The translations under genes and the position numbers were made by a program. Source: Rhodoblastus sp963748385 (GTDB lineage: Bacteria > Pseudomonadota > Alphaproteobacteria > Rhizobiales > Beijerinckiaceae). From it: a stretch of DNA of 64,000 bases. The notes below the pieces were generated by a model. The model did no database searches and was not told the DNA's origin. It worked only from the letters and a program-made list of their open reading frames with translations. Numbering within the stretch: the first letter of the stretch is position 1; each line of letters begins with the position of its first letter. The stretch is taken from NCBI GenBank assembly GCA_963748385.1, contig CAVVIQ010000012.1:310001-374000 (forward strand), written 5' to 3'. Positions 1 through 8,449 of the stretch are shown here, in pieces.

Positions 1-819
1 GTCGGTCAGTTCGCCGAAGGCGTTGGCCAGTTCCACCCCGCAGCCGTAAAGCTCGAAACGCTCGGCGAAGCGCGGATCCTCGGGCTTGCGCCGGGCGAGC
101 GCGGCCTCGCTCGCCGGATAATCGACCAGCGCCGTCGCGCGGCCATGGCCGAGCCTGGGCTCGATTTTTTCGCAGAGAATCTTGCTGAACAGGTCCGACC
201 AATGATCGTCGGCGGCGACCCGGACCCCGAGCCGGGCGGCTTCCTGCGCCAAAGCGTCGCGATTTTCGAGCAATGCGGGCAGATCGACGCCCGCGTAACG
301 ATCGAATGCTTCGGCCACGGAGAGGACTTCGGGCGCGGCGCGCGGATCGAGCCGCGACCCGCCAAAGACGAATGCGCGCGCCTCCGCCGCCTCCGCCGCG
401 ACGCGAAGCACGGCGGCGCAATCGTCGATCAGGGCGCGATAGGGCGCCTCGGCGCGGTACCATTCCAGCATGGTGAACTCGGGATGGTGCAGCCGCGTGC
501 GCTCGCCGTTGCGGAAGACATGGGCGAGCGAAAAAATCCTTGTTTCCCCCGCCGCCAACAGTTTCTTGCAGTCGAATTCGGGCGAGGAATGCAGGTAATA
601 GGTCGCGTGCGGCGCGCCGAGCGGCTCGAAACGGGTGGCGAAGCCGGCGATATGGGTCTCATTGCCGGGCGACACCTGCAAGGCGGAAGGCTCGATCTCG
701 ACGAAGCCCTCGCGGTCGAACCAGTCGCGCAAGGCCTTGACGATCCGCGCCCGCGCCTTCAGGCGAGGCCGCCGCGCGGCAAAATTTTTCGGCGCCCAGA
801 AGGCCGCGCGCTGCGCCAT
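1..819 (-). CDS. epmA: EF-P--(R)-beta-lysine ligase EpmA (partial, C-terminus outside window)
   Basis: This is a lysyl-tRNA-synthetase-like enzyme that attaches beta-lysine to the conserved lysine of elongation factor P. The reading frame opens at an ATG at 819 and runs off the left edge, giving about 273 residues of the roughly 330-350 usual for the family. The N-terminal part has class II synthetase hallmarks: a DWFDREGFVEIEPSAL segment, the motif SPGNETHI, and then HSSPEFDCKKLL and HVFRNGER followed by HHPEFTMLEWY. There is no N-terminal anticodon-binding domain, which separates it from LysS. It is divergent from efp, whose product is its expected substrate. Identification rests on motifs and context. 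The missing C-terminus is only a window-edge effect. Confidence 0.9.
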   Translation of the reverse strand, partial: MAQRAAFWAPKNFAARRPRLKARARIVKALRDWFDREGFVEIEPSALQVSPGNETHIAGFATRFEPLGAPHATYYLHSSPEFDCKKLLAAGETRIFSLAHVFRNGERTRLHHPEFTMLEWYRAEAPYRALIDDCAAVLRVAAEAAEARAFVFGGSRLDPRAAPEVLSVAEAFDRYAGVDLPALLENRDALAQEAARLGVRVAADDHWSDLFSKILCEKIEPRLGHGRATALVDYPASEAALARRKPEDPRFAERFELYGCGVELANAFGELTD

Positions 820-969
820 ACCCGCCCCACTCCCTTGCCGCGACAAAAAACTGGCGTTGCGGCGATCTTCGGGTATAGCTGTCGCCGCAAGTTTCAAACA
901 GGTCCATAGACCCGACGGCCTGCCCCTTCAACCGGCGCGGCGGGCGTCGCTCGCCAAGGAAATCGAGAC

Positions 970-1539
970 GTGAGAATCATCGCCAGCAACGTCCGCAAGG
1001 GCAATATCATCGAGCACGAGGACGGCAATCTCTATGTCGTCCTCAGCGCCGAGAGCTTTTTCCCGGGCAAGGGCACGCCGACGACCCAGATCGACATGCG
1101 CCGCCTTTCCGACGGCAACAAGACCTCCGTGCGCTACAAGACCACCGAACAGGTCGAGCGCGCCCATGTCGAGGACATGAACTATTCCTACCTCTACGCC
1201 GACGGCGACGGCTACACTTTCATGAACGATGACAATTTCGAGCAGGTCATCGTTCCCAAGGACGTGATCGGCGAACAGGCCGCCTATCTGCAGGAAGGCA
1301 TGAAGTGCATCCTGTCGATCTTCAACGGCCTGGCCGTGGCGATCCAGCTGCCGGCCCGCGTGACGCTGGAAGTGGTCGAGACCGAGCCGGCGATGAAGGG
1401 CCAGACCGCCTCGTCCTCCTACAAGCCGGCCAAGATGGACAATGGGCTGCGCGTGATGGTGCCGCCCCATATCGGCGTCGGCGCCCGCATCGTCGTCCTC
1501 ACCGAGGACAATTCCTACGTCGAGCGCGCCAAGGACTGA
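970..1539 (+). CDS. efp: Translation elongation factor P
   Basis: EF-P binds ribosomes stalled at polyproline stretches and stimulates peptide-bond formation. The 189-residue product has the usual three-domain length. The domain I loop reads FFPGKGTPTTQ, placing the modifiable lysine at residue 34, the position used by EpmA, and domain III keeps the EPAMKGQTASSS region. The start is GTG at 970, preceded by an AAGGAAA ribosome-binding site about ten bases upstream. This start aligns with the usual N-terminus of alphaproteobacterial EF-P (IIASNVRKGN). The gene is divergent from epmA across about 150 bp that should hold both promoters, and a strong hairpin follows it. No epmB (lysine 2,3-aminomutase) is seen in the window. 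Confidence 0.97.
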   Translation: MRIIASNVRKGNIIEHEDGNLYVVLSAESFFPGKGTPTTQIDMRRLSDGNKTSVRYKTTEQVERAHVEDMNYSYLYADGDGYTFMNDDNFEQVIVPKDVIGEQAAYLQEGMKCILSIFNGLAVAIQLPARVTLEVVETEPAMKGQTASSSYKPAKMDNGLRVMVPPHIGVGARIVVLTEDNSYVERAKD

Positions 1540-1574
1540 TCGCTCGCTTCTCTTCCGCGCGGGGCAGAAAAACA

Positions 1575-1600
1575 AACGGCCGGGCTTTCGCCCGGCCGTT
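1575..1600. terminator. Bidirectional hairpin terminator between efp and the convergent small gene
   Basis: A perfect 11-bp inverted repeat (AACGGCCGGGC at 1575-1585, pairing with 1590-1600) encloses a four-base loop. It lies 35 bp after the efp stop and 21 bp before the stop of the convergent gene at 1621. A-rich sequence flanks the left arm, giving a U-tract on the minus-strand transcript. It probably ends transcription from both sides. Confidence 0.75.
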
Positions 1601-1620
1601 GCGTTTCAAGGCGTCGCCCA

Positions 1621-1926
1621 TCAGCGCTGGAAGCCGGGCACGCCGAAATTCTCCGGCAGCAGCCAATCGGCGAAATTGTCGTTGCGATAGGTTCCGCCCG
1701 GAGCCGGGGCGGGGTGGGACACAGGCAGCACATAGCGGTCCTGCGAGCCGACCGGCACGACATTGCCGGGATCGAGGAAGCTGCGCTTGGTGATGGTCAC
1801 TTGATTGCCGCTCCTGTACTTGCTGGCGGCCTGGGCGTTGGCGCTTTGGGCGCCGGCGACCTGGGCGCTGGCGCAAACCAACGCGCCGGAAACGAGCGCG
1901 AGGATGAAAACGGACGTGCGGCGCAT
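1621..1926 (-). CDS. Small exported protein of unknown function
   Basis: I do not recognise this 101-residue protein. It has a clear Sec signal peptide: MRRTSVF, then a hydrophobic stretch ending near QVAGAQSANAQA. A mature part of about 70 residues follows, with a YRSGNQVTITKRSFLDPGN segment, prolines and a C-terminal NFADWLLPENFGVPGF patch. It contains only one cysteine, inside the signal peptide, and no lipobox. An AGGAG ribosome-binding site sits just before the ATG at 1926. It stands alone, convergent with efp. It is probably a soluble periplasmic protein restricted to related Hyphomicrobiales, but that range is inferred. Confidence 0.7.
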   Translation of the reverse strand: MRRTSVFILALVSGALVCASAQVAGAQSANAQAASKYRSGNQVTITKRSFLDPGNVVPVGSQDRYVLPVSHPAPAPGGTYRNDNFADWLLPENFGVPGFQR

Positions 1927-2039
1927 TTTTTACTCCTGATGTCTGGCGCCAATTTAACGCTTCGGCGCGCCCAGCGATAGTAAATTGGGCCAATAAAGTT
2001 GAAAAACTCGCCACGCGCGGCTTTCCTGCAACCCTTTCC

Positions 2040-3101
2040 CTATTTCGCCCGCCGCCGCGCCGCCCACGGAGAAACGCAGCCCCTTCCGCCGCGCGTCCCG
2101 GCGGCGGCGAAAAAATCGCGCAAAGGCTGGTCCTGGCCCGCCGGAACGAGGCCGAGACCATTGATGAGGCAGGCGAGATCGCCGCCGCTCAAGGGCTGGC
2201 CGTCGGCCCCGCAGGCGAAACCGGCGACGCTGAGGCCGGCCGGGGTCGCGCTGAAGCGGAAGCCCCGGCAATTGTCGCGCGCCAGACGTCCATTGCGCAT
2301 GGTCATCGCCGCCATCTCGAAATCGCCGAAGCGCGTGGCCCGCGGCGCCGGCGGATCGGCGCGGTCGATGCTGACCCCGATCGCGGCGGCGCGGCGCGCC
2401 ATATCGACATAGAAAGACGGCGCGGCTGCTTTCTCGGAACCGTGGCGATAGACCGCGAGCCGGACGAACGGCGCGTTTCCGGCGAATTCGCCATAATTGA
2501 GAAAATCCTCGCGTCCACCCCCGGTCGAATGGCGCCGCGCCTCGTAAACCAGCTCTTCGCCGGCCGTCAAAGGCGCGCGAAGGACGTAGAGATGGTCGGG
2601 CTGCGGAATTCTCACCCAACCCATGTGGCGCGGCGCAGGTCTGGCTTCTTCCGAGGCCTTGACGGGTCCGTCGTCGGTCCCGGAACGCGGCCATTGCGCG
2701 AAAACGCCGATCGCGGCGAGGACCGCGAGGCCGACAGCGGCGATTTTGAGAATCGGCGCGCTCCGGGCGAGGACGAAGCGCGCGAGCGGGCTCAGGAAAA
2801 GGCCGGCGCGCCAGAACAGCCTGCCGGCGACGAACACCGCCGCCGCCGCGCCGTCCGCGGCGCCAAGGTTTTCCTCGGCCGGCGGCGGCTGAGGCCTTCG
2901 CGCAGCGGCGTCCGGATGATAATCACGGCGATATTCCTCCGCCAGTCGCGCCACCCAACGCCTGTCGGCGGCGCGCGCCGGCCGCTGTCGGGCGTCGACG
3001 GCTTTTTCCGCCCCCGCGCGGGCCTCGTCCTGCGCTGCAAGCGCACGACGCCCAAGGGCGCGGAAATCGCTTCCGTCGCGAAAGCCAGTCTTCGGCGGCA
3101 T
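2040..3101 (-). CDS. Single-pass membrane protein of unknown function
   Basis: The family is not recognised. The frame is open upstream, but the ATG at 3101 (MPPKTGFRDG) is the most likely start, giving 353 residues. The first third is polar and rich in Arg, Ala and Glu. One or two hydrophobic segments follow (LSPLARFVLARSAPILKIAAVGLAVLAAIGVFAQW, around residues 105-140), then a mainly extracytoplasmic C-terminal domain. That domain has an HLYVLRAPLTAGEELVYEARRH segment and three cysteines (NCRGF, FACGADG, LACLINGLG). The topology suggests a cytoplasmic tail, a membrane anchor and a periplasmic domain. It lies 73 bp downstream of mtaB on the same strand and may be cotranscribed with dapF-mtaB. 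Confidence 0.6.
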   Translation of the reverse strand: MPPKTGFRDGSDFRALGRRALAAQDEARAGAEKAVDARQRPARAADRRWVARLAEEYRRDYHPDAAARRPQPPPAEENLGAADGAAAAVFVAGRLFWRAGLFLSPLARFVLARSAPILKIAAVGLAVLAAIGVFAQWPRSGTDDGPVKASEEARPAPRHMGWVRIPQPDHLYVLRAPLTAGEELVYEARRHSTGGGREDFLNYGEFAGNAPFVRLAVYRHGSEKAAAPSFYVDMARRAAAIGVSIDRADPPAPRATRFGDFEMAAMTMRNGRLARDNCRGFRFSATPAGLSVAGFACGADGQPLSGGDLACLINGLGLVPAGQDQPLRDFFAAAGTRGGRGCVSPWAARRRAK

Positions 3102-3173
3102 GGGCGCTCCTCGCGCTCGGCCCGAGCGCATCGCAATACCGACAATTTGACGGGAATTTTCTGAAGGCTTGTC

Positions 3174-4454
3174 TTACCGGGCGGAAACCTTTTCGATTAA
3201 CGATGAAGAAAAGCTTACCTCCAGCGCGCCCTCGGAAAAGCCGGCCGCCACGCCGCTCAGCAGCTGCCCCGGGGCGAGGCCGGGCGCGCGGACCGGGGTG
3301 AAATCCTCGGCGCGGCCCATGCCGCCGCGCTCGGTGAGAACGCTCAGGTTGCGCCCGACCTGCGCCGCCAGATGACGGCGAAAAGCCTCTTCGCCCGCCG
3401 CGCGAAGCCGCGCGGCGCGCGCCTTGACGATTTCCGGCGCGACCTGGGGCATGCGCGCCGCCGGCGTTCCGGGGCGCGGCGAAAACGGAAAGACATGGAG
3501 GAAGCTCATCCCGCAATCCTCGACGAGGGCGAGGCTGCCCGCGGCCATGGCCTCGTTCTCGGTGGGAAAGCCCGCGATCAGGTCGGCCCCGAAAGCGATG
3601 TCCGGGCGCAGGCGGCGCAGTTCGACGCAGAAGGCGACGCTGTCGGCGCGGCTGTGGCGCCGTTTCATCCGCTTCAGGATCAGATCGTCGCCCGATTGCA
3701 GCGAGAGATGGAGATAGGGCGCAAGGCGCTCCTCCTCGGCGAAGGCCGCCAGCAGGTCCGGGTCGGCCTCGATGCAGTCGATCGAGGACAATCTCAAGCG
3801 CGGCAGGTCCGGCAATTCGCGCAGCAGAAATCTCACCAGTCCGCCAAGCTTGGGCGCGCCGAAAAGATCCTGGCCCCAGGAGGCGAGATCAACCCCGGTC
3901 AGCACGATTTCCTTGTGGCCGGTCTCGACGAATTTACGCGCCTGGGCCAGCGCGGCTTCGGGGGTCACCGAGCGCGATCCGCCGCGCCCGGCGGGGATGA
4001 CGCAGAAAGTGCAGGAGTGGTCGCAGCCGTTTTGCACCGCGAGGAAGGCGCGGGTATGGCCCTCGATCGCCGCAAGAACCGGCGCCGGCGCATTGTCGCG
4101 CCGTGTGGCCTCCCGGACGGGCGCGACATTGATCTTTCGCGCAAAACTGCTCCACGAAACGGCGCGGGTCTTTTCGGCGTTGCCCATGACATGAGCGACT
4201 TCGGGCATTGCGGCGAATTTTTGCGGCTCGATCTGGGCTGCGCAGCCGGTGACGACGATCCGCGCCTCGGGCCGCTCGCGCTTGAGGCGGCGGATCGCCT
4301 GACGGGCCTGCCGGGTCAATTCCGCCGTCACCGCGCAGGTATTGACCACGACCAGGCTGCTTTCGCCGCCTTGGCTCGCCAGTTCGCGGATGGTCTGCAA
4401 CTCGGCGAGATTGAGGCGGCAGCCGAAAGTGACGACCTCGACTTTTTCGGTCAT
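3174..4454 (-). CDS. mtaB: tRNA t6A37 methylthiotransferase MtaB
   Basis: This radical-SAM enzyme converts t6A37 to ms2t6A in tRNAs that read ANN codons. The start is the ATG at 4454 (MTEKVEVVTFGCRLN). The 426-residue product has the N-terminal UPF0004 domain with its cysteine set (GCRLN, NTCAVT, GCAAQ) binding the auxiliary cluster. The radical-SAM motif follows as CDHSCTFCVIPAGRG, with SIDCIEAD, SLQSGDD and FGADLIAGFP further on. The C-terminal TRAM-like region includes GRNLSVLTERGGMGRAEDFTPV. The ATG overlaps the dapF stop (ATGA), so it should be translationally coupled to dapF. MtaB is preferred over MiaB by this dapF linkage and by overall length. Confidence 0.93.
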   Translation of the reverse strand: MTEKVEVVTFGCRLNLAELQTIRELASQGGESSLVVVNTCAVTAELTRQARQAIRRLKRERPEARIVVTGCAAQIEPQKFAAMPEVAHVMGNAEKTRAVSWSSFARKINVAPVREATRRDNAPAPVLAAIEGHTRAFLAVQNGCDHSCTFCVIPAGRGGSRSVTPEAALAQARKFVETGHKEIVLTGVDLASWGQDLFGAPKLGGLVRFLLRELPDLPRLRLSSIDCIEADPDLLAAFAEEERLAPYLHLSLQSGDDLILKRMKRRHSRADSVAFCVELRRLRPDIAFGADLIAGFPTENEAMAAGSLALVEDCGMSFLHVFPFSPRPGTPAARMPQVAPEIVKARAARLRAAGEEAFRRHLAAQVGRNLSVLTERGGMGRAEDFTPVRAPGLAPGQLLSGVAAGFSEGALEVSFSSSLIEKVSAR

Positions 4455-5350
4455 GACGCGACGATTGGCGCAAAAATGTCGGGCGTCAGGCGGCGCGAGA
4501 ACTCCACTTCCACCGGCCCGGTCATGATGATGTGATCGTCCCCGCGCCATTCGATGACCAGATCGCCGCCGGGCAGCGAAATCGTGGCGCGCCTTTCGGT
4601 CAGGCCGGCGCGGGCGGCGGCGACCAGCGTCGCGCAGGCCGCCGTGCCGCAGGCGAGCGTCAGCCCCGTCCCCCGCTCCCAGACTCTCAGGCGGACAGCA
4701 TCGCGGGACAGAACCTGGGCGAGCGAAATATTGGCGCGCTCCGGAAAGAGCGGATCATGCTCCAGAACCGGGCCGATGGTCGCGAGATCGAAGGCCTCGA
4801 TGGAGGGGACGAAGAAAATGGCGTGGGGATTGCCCATGCTGACGCAGGAGGCCGGCGGCAGGCCGAATTTTTCCAGTTCGACCGCGCTGGCGTCCTCGAC
4901 CTCATGGGCGAGTGGAATGTCGCGCCAGCCCAGCCGGGGCGGCCCCATGTCGACGGAATAGGACAAGGCGCCCTCGCGGCGCACCGCCAGAGGTCCGGCG
5001 GAAGTGGCGAGCCGAAGGTTTTCGGCGCCCGACCGCGCGGCGATATAATGGGCGACGCAGCGCGTGCCATTGCCGCAGGAAGCCGAAAGCGAGCCGTCCT
5101 GGTTGTAGATGGTCATGAACGCGTCCTGGCCCGGCGCCCGCGCGTCCGACAGGACCATGAGCTGGTCGTAGCCGAGCCCCGGCGCGCGCGCCAGCGCCCG
5201 CGCGTCCTCCGGGCGGGGCAGAAAGCCGGCGCCGCGCAGGTCGAGCACCAGAATGGCGTTGCCCGCCCCGTTCATCTTGAAGATCTCGCGCCCGACCAGC
5301 GGGTGATCGGGCGTTTCGGGGGAGGCGGCTTGGGCGGAAAGGTCGGTCAA
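4451..5350 (-). CDS. dapF: Diaminopimelate epimerase
   Basis: DapF interconverts LL- and meso-diaminopimelate for lysine and peptidoglycan synthesis, using two cysteines as acid/base without a cofactor. Both catalytic cysteines are visible, in SASCGNGTRC and in LACGTAAC. The substrate-binding motif KMNGAGNAILVLD lies near the N-terminus and SMGNPHAIFF in the middle. At 299 residues it is slightly longer than the usual 275-285, because of an N-terminal extension (MTDLSAQAASPETPDHP) before KMNGAGN, so an internal start is possible. It is first in a two-gene operon with mtaB, which it overlaps by four bases. Confidence 0.96.
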   Translation of the reverse strand: MTDLSAQAASPETPDHPLVGREIFKMNGAGNAILVLDLRGAGFLPRPEDARALARAPGLGYDQLMVLSDARAPGQDAFMTIYNQDGSLSASCGNGTRCVAHYIAARSGAENLRLATSAGPLAVRREGALSYSVDMGPPRLGWRDIPLAHEVEDASAVELEKFGLPPASCVSMGNPHAIFFVPSIEAFDLATIGPVLEHDPLFPERANISLAQVLSRDAVRLRVWERGTGLTLACGTAACATLVAAARAGLTERRATISLPGGDLVIEWRGDDHIIMTGPVEVEFSRRLTPDIFAPIVAS

Positions 5351-5488
5351 TTCTGCGGTCCGGGCGCGTTCATCCGAGATTCAAGGCGAAATATAGGAGA
5401 AAAGTTCCCGGACAACCATAGAGCCGGGCGGCGGGGCGCGTTAAACTGGCCATCGCGCGTCCGCGCGCGCCAAAGGGAGGGCTTGGGA

Positions 5489-6088
5489 ATGCGGATCGTG
5501 GATTTACGCCGGCCGATCATTGTCGCGCTCGCCCTATGGCTTGCGCCGGTCCCCCTCGCCGCGCAGCAGCCCGCCGCCCCGGCCGAAAAAGCCGCGCCCG
5601 AAAACGCCGCAGAGGACAATTCGATCAAGGAAGAGAATGTCCTTTCCCATGTCGCGCTCGAAACCCACGGCGCGGCGAAATCGGAAGAGAGCTACGCCAG
5701 GATCATGGAGGCGACCGCCAAATTGCGCGCCGCCGCGCAAAAGGCGGGATTGAAGGAAAGCGGCCGCCCGATGGCGGTCTTTACCGACGCCGGCGGCAGC
5801 GGCGACGACCTCAAATTCGACGCCATGCTTCCGGTGGACGCCCCCGCCGACGTCAAGCTCAATCTCGACCCTGGCGTTTCGCTCGCCCAGACGCCGGGCG
5901 GCAAGGCCTTGCGCTTCGAGCATCGCGGCCCCTATGACGACATCGACAGCACCTATGACGCCATCGCCGCTTATCTGGACGCGAAGGGCCTCGAGGCCGG
6001 CAATGTCTACGCCGAGGAATTCCTGACCGACGCCAAGGATGCGGACGACGTCAAACTACAGGTCGACATTCACGTCTTCATGAAATGA
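5489..6088 (+). CDS. Exported GyrI-like (effector-binding) domain protein
   Basis: This 199-residue protein has a signal peptide (MRIVDLRRPIIVALALWLAPVPLAAQQ), a low-complexity Ala/Pro/Glu linker, then a domain resembling the GyrI-like small-molecule-binding fold. The supporting motifs are GRPMAVFTDAG, ALRFEHRGPYDDIDSTYDAIAAYLDAKGLEA and a final EEFLTDAKDADDVKLQVDIHVFMK. In GyrI/SOUL-type domains the segment before the long helix typically reads HxGPY, as here. An AAAGGGAGG ribosome-binding site sits eight bases before the ATG at 5489, which decides the start. GyrI-like domains are usually cytoplasmic parts of regulators, so secretion is notable. No ligand can be inferred. Confidence 0.75.
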   Translation: MRIVDLRRPIIVALALWLAPVPLAAQQPAAPAEKAAPENAAEDNSIKEENVLSHVALETHGAAKSEESYARIMEATAKLRAAAQKAGLKESGRPMAVFTDAGGSGDDLKFDAMLPVDAPADVKLNLDPGVSLAQTPGGKALRFEHRGPYDDIDSTYDAIAAYLDAKGLEAGNVYAEEFLTDAKDADDVKLQVDIHVFMK

Positions 6089-6094
6089 TGCGGT

Positions 6095-6115
6095 TTCCGC
6101 GTGAATCATGCGGAA
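6095..6115. repeat. 21-bp palindromic repeat, copy 1
   Basis: The palindrome has ten-base arms around a central A. The left arm is TTCCGCGTGA and the right arm TCATGCGGAA, with one mismatch. A second copy with three differences lies at 62730-62750. Both are intergenic. This copy is seven bases after the stop of the GyrI-like gene and upstream of the convergent leuB 3' end, so it may act as a transcript-end hairpin or as part of a dispersed palindrome family. Confidence 0.5.
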
Positions 6116-6154
6116 TTCGTATGACCGCCGCGGAATGCGACGGCCGCGCCGTCG

Positions 6155-7261
6155 TCACAGCGACTTGCGCAGCGCCGCGGCGATGGCGTCGCCCATGGCC
6201 GCGGTCGAAACGGTTTCCTGCGCCTCGCCCTTGATGTCGGCGGTGCGCAGGCCCGCCGCCAGCGCGTCGGCGATCGCCTTGTCGATCAGGTCGGCCGCAT
6301 GGCCGAGGCCGAAGGAATAGCGAAGCGCCATGCCGAACGAGCCGATCATGGCGATCGGATTGGCGATTCCCTTGCCGGCGATGTCCGGGGCCGAGCCATG
6401 CACCGGCTCATACATCGCCTTGCGCCTGCCGTGGACGTCGGCTTCGCCGAGCGAGGCGGAGGGCAGCATGCCGAGCGAACCGGTCAGCATCGAGGCGACG
6501 TCCGACAGCATGTCGCCGAACAGATTGTCGGTGACGATCACGTCGAACTGCTTGGGCCAGCGCACCAGCTGCATGCCGAGCGCGTCGGCCAGCATATGTT
6601 CGAGCTGCACGTCCGAATAGGCCGCCTTGTGGACCTGGGTGACGACTTCCTTCCACAACACGCCGGATTTCATCACATTGTGCTTTTCCGACGAAGTCAC
6701 CTTGTTGTTGCGCTTGCGGGCGAGTTCGAAAGCGACCTTGGCGATGCGCTCGATCTCATAGGTGTCGTAAACCTGGGTGTCGATCGCGCGCTTCTGGCCG
6801 TTGCCGAGGTCGATGATTTCCTTGGGCTCGCCGAAATAGACGCCGCCGGTCAGTTCGCGCACGATCATGATGTCGAGGCCCTCGACGATCTCGCGCTTGA
6901 GCGCCGAGGCGTCGGCGAGCGCCGGATAGCAGACCGCCGGGCGCAGATTGGCGAACAGTCCGAGATCTTTCCGCAGGCGCAACAGACCGGCCTCGGGGCG
7001 GACGTCGTAAGGCACATCGGCCCATTTCGGCCCGCCGACCGCCGCGAGCAGCACGGCGTCAGCCGCCTGCGCTCGGGCCATGTCGTCCTCGGAAATCGCC
7101 TGACCATGGGCGTCATAGGCCGCGCCGCCGACCAGGCCCTTTTCGAATTCGAACCGGGCGAGGCCGGCCTCGGCGACGACTTTCGCGACCTTTTCGACCT
7201 CGGCGGTGATCTCGGGACCGATGCCGTCGCCCGGCAGCAGGAAGATTTTATAGCTCGCCAT
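6155..7261 (-). CDS. leuB: 3-isopropylmalate dehydrogenase
   Basis: LeuB catalyses NAD-dependent oxidation and decarboxylation of 3-isopropylmalate in leucine synthesis. The 368-residue product has the expected length. The N-terminus reads LLPGDGIGPEI, followed by the substrate-binding region LRKDLGLFANLRP and VRELTGGVYFGEP. The family's KHNVMKS segment is present, as are the metal-site region VTDNLFGDMLSDVASML and the NAD-site region EPVHGSAPDIAGKGIANP. The ATG at 7261 is clear. It stands alone on the minus strand, convergent with the GyrI-like gene. leuC and leuD are not in the window. Confidence 0.97.
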   Translation of the reverse strand: MASYKIFLLPGDGIGPEITAEVEKVAKVVAEAGLARFEFEKGLVGGAAYDAHGQAISEDDMARAQAADAVLLAAVGGPKWADVPYDVRPEAGLLRLRKDLGLFANLRPAVCYPALADASALKREIVEGLDIMIVRELTGGVYFGEPKEIIDLGNGQKRAIDTQVYDTYEIERIAKVAFELARKRNNKVTSSEKHNVMKSGVLWKEVVTQVHKAAYSDVQLEHMLADALGMQLVRWPKQFDVIVTDNLFGDMLSDVASMLTGSLGMLPSASLGEADVHGRRKAMYEPVHGSAPDIAGKGIANPIAMIGSFGMALRYSFGLGHAADLIDKAIADALAAGLRTADIKGEAQETVSTAAMGDAIAAALRKSL

Positions 7262-7345
7262 GATTCGCCTCGTGGTCGCGGATTGCTGAAAACTGCGGCC
7301 TTGCTACAAGCGGCGCCCGGAATTGGCAAGGCGGCGGGGCCGGCC

Positions 7346-7384
7346 GAAAAAATGAAAATCCCGCGAGGGCGCGCCTCGCGGGAT
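7346..7384 (-). terminator. Rho-independent terminator after the YebC gene
   Basis: Read on the minus strand, an 11-bp perfect stem (ATCCCGCGAGG, pairing across a short loop, 7358-7384) is followed by TTTCATTTTTT. It lies about 25 bp after the stop codon of the YebC-family gene at 7408, so it is a classical terminator for that gene. It also insulates leuB, which starts at 7261. Confidence 0.8.
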
Positions 7385-7407
7385 CTCGATTTCCGGCGTC
7401 GCGACGA

Positions 7408-8154
7408 TCAGCCGCCCATTTTGGCGACCAGCGCGTCGGAAATCTCGAAATTGGCGTAGACGTTCTGCACGTCGTCATTGTCTTCGAGCGCGCCGATCAG
7501 CTTGAGAATCTTCTCGCCGGCCTCGTCATCCACCGCGATGGCGTTCTGCGGCCGCCAGATCAGCTTGGACTTTTTCGGCTCGCCGAATCTGGCCTCTAAC
7601 GCCCTGGAGACCTCGACCAGACCTTCCATCGAGGTGGTGATCTCATGGCCTTCCTCGGTGGTGGCCACGTCGTCGGCGCCGGCTTCGAGCGCCGCCTCCA
7701 TCATGTCGTCCTCGCTCGCGACGTTTGCGTCATATTCGATCTGGCCGACATGGTCGAACATGAAGGAGACCGCGCCGGTTTCGGCCAAGGCGCCGCCCGC
7801 CTTGGTGAAATAGGAGCGCACCTCGCCCGCCGTGCGGTTGCGGTTGTCGGTCAGGGCCTCGACGATCACCGCGACGCCGCCCGGCGCATAGCCTTCGTAG
7901 CGGACCTCGTCGTAATTCTCGGCGTCGCCGCCCGACGCCTTCTTGATCGCGCGCTCGATATTGTCCTTGGGCATGTTTTCGGCCCGCGCCGCCAGCACGG
8001 CCAGGCGCAGGCGCGGATTCATCGCCGGGTCGGGCATGCCCATCTTGGCGGCGACGGTGATTTCGCGAGCCAGTTTCGAGAACAGCTTGGAGCGGATCGC
8101 GTCCTGCTTGCCCTTCTTGTGCATGATGTTCTTGAACTGACTATGCCCGGCCAT
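7408..8154 (-). CDS. YebC/PmpR family transcriptional regulator (TACO1 family)
   Basis: This is a cytoplasmic YebC-family protein of 248 residues, matching the family's 240-250. The N-terminus carries the signature MAGHSQFKNIMHKKGKQD, followed by KLAREITVAAKMG and NMPKDNIERAIKKA. The central segment EGYAPGGVAVIVEALTDNRNRT and the C-terminal acidic stretch EDNDDVQNVYANFEI are also typical. Family members have been reported as DNA-binding regulators and as factors relieving ribosome stalling, so the exact role is unsettled. In many proteobacteria the gene sits beside ruvC, but no ruv genes are seen here. It has its own terminator. Confidence 0.95.
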   Translation of the reverse strand: MAGHSQFKNIMHKKGKQDAIRSKLFSKLAREITVAAKMGMPDPAMNPRLRLAVLAARAENMPKDNIERAIKKASGGDAENYDEVRYEGYAPGGVAVIVEALTDNRNRTAGEVRSYFTKAGGALAETGAVSFMFDHVGQIEYDANVASEDDMMEAALEAGADDVATTEEGHEITTSMEGLVEVSRALEARFGEPKKSKLIWRPQNAIAVDDEAGEKILKLIGALEDNDDVQNVYANFEISDALVAKMGG

Positions 8155-8449
8155 GTTTGGTCCTTAGATGCTTGCAAAGCGCCGATCGACGGCTTTTGGC
8201 GCGCGGATGGAGCGGAAAATTCGGAAGGGCGCCTTATAGACGCGCCCGCGCCGCCTGAAAAGGCGCCGAAAAACGCGATAATGGCGCAATTCGAACGCCG
8301 AGTCGCGGGCCGAACAGGGTGCCCGGTTCGTTGCAAGGTCGTCTCTTATCGGCGGACAGCGGAAGGCCAAGGCGGACAACGCTCGGCGAAACTGCGCTGG
8401 GACCTTCAGGGCGAGAATTTCGCCGCCTGCAAACTCGCCAACCTGGTCT

